A DNA stretch of 15,129 nt from Planctomycetaceae bacterium (GTDB lineage: Bacteria; Planctomycetota; Planctomycetia; Pirellulales; Thermoguttaceae): NCBI GenBank assembly GCA_031261125.1, contig JAISJZ010000284.1, positions 1 to 15,129 of the forward strand. The letters run 5' to 3'. The position numbers and the translations under genes are program-made. This document shows positions 15,010 through 15,129 of this stretch, in pieces. The notes beneath the pieces are model-generated. The model did not search any database and was not told the DNA's origin. It was given only the letters and a program-made list of their open reading frames with translations. Numbering within the stretch: position 1 is the stretch's first letter; each line of letters opens with the position of its first letter.

Positions 15010-15025
15010 GCAGTCCGACAGCAAG
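15010..15025. promoter_or_regulatory. Near copy of the cysK-upstream palindrome
   Basis: GCAGTCCGACAGCAAG matches 15 of 16 bases of the minus-strand reading of the palindrome at 267-285 (GCAGTCCGACTGCAAG). It lies about 18 bases upstream of the -35 of the oxidoreductase promoter, a sensible activator position. It may be a second site for the same regulator or a dispersed genomic motif. Confidence 0.35.
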
Positions 15026-15129
15026 TTTTTTTCCTAACAAAAGTTTTTTAATTCCGTATAGATGAAAGAGGACATTCATTACCATTACGGAGTTTCCAAT
15101 GCCCACGACTATTCTTTCCTGATTTGCCG

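Larger units (their letters stand above)
14922..15061. other. Regulatory region upstream of the oxidoreductase gene
   Basis: No gene is seen. It holds the minus-strand promoter (14964-14992), an inverted repeat that overlaps its -10, and a near copy of the cysK-upstream palindrome at 15010-15025. Two T runs on the plus strand (about 15026-15033 and 15044-15049) do not follow a stem. From 15062 to the window edge a short open frame (ATG at 15062, MKEDIHYHYGVSNAHDYSFL and two more residues) could be a gene start, but it lacks a ribosome-binding site and is too short to call. Confidence 0.4.

Noticed and set aside
15062..15129. Partial gene at the right edge (22 codons from ATG 15062, or the 7-codon frame from ATG 15109)
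   Set aside because: Too short to identify; the first has no ribosome-binding site and the second hits a stop at once.
1..15129. CRISPR arrays, tRNA or rRNA genes
   Set aside because: No regularly spaced repeats and no cloverleaf or ribosomal RNA signature were found while reading either strand.

Overview
The window is a stretch of a bacterial chromosome of about 50 percent GC, most likely from a member of the Planctomycetota. The clues are a short BMC-P (EutN/CcmL) shell protein of the planctomycete type, a rhomboid protease with the planctomycete-style N-terminus MGFQDRDYNR, a very large multi-module secretin followed by a small lipoprotein, and a large tandem FAD oxidoreductase carrying an inserted discoidin-like domain. 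An exported rubrerythrin would suit a low-oxygen habitat such as a gut or sediment, but that is inference.

Layout: the left edge (1-96, minus) cuts through the N-terminus of an IS630-like transposase. Then comes cysK (383-1318, plus), preceded by a 19-bp palindrome (267-285) and a good sigma-54 -24/-12 match (289-304). Next is a PspF-like sigma-54 activator with no sensor domain (1400-2470), which itself has a sigma-54-like motif at its start. A 285-bp gap holds an unexplained open stretch. A Tat-exported rubrerythrin (2756-3469) follows, with a clear promoter and a terminator.

A second plus-strand block runs rhomboid protease (3540-4481), BMC-P shell protein (4555-4794), a BMC-associated protein with an encapsulation-peptide-like N-terminus (4797-5450) and a TrkH-type potassium channel (5447-7096). 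The last three are almost certainly co-translated. A separate promoter (7110-7138) then drives a roughly 1187-residue secretin (7185-10748) and its lipoprotein partner (10770-11495). The convergent junction at 11496-11568 holds three consecutive hairpins.

The right third (11569-14921, minus) is one large exported FAD-dependent oxidoreductase gene split by a one-base frameshift near 13300-13310. Its promoter region (14964-14992) lies below a second, near-identical copy of the cysK-upstream palindrome (15010-15025). The last 68 bases hold no gene that can be named.

The most interesting hypotheses are: (1) a cysK and activator pair with sigma-54 promoter motifs and a palindromic operator recurring at both ends of the window; (2) an orphan microcompartment vertex protein and putative cargo-type protein coupled to a potassium channel gene; (3) a rubrerythrin moved to the cell envelope by a Tat signal.
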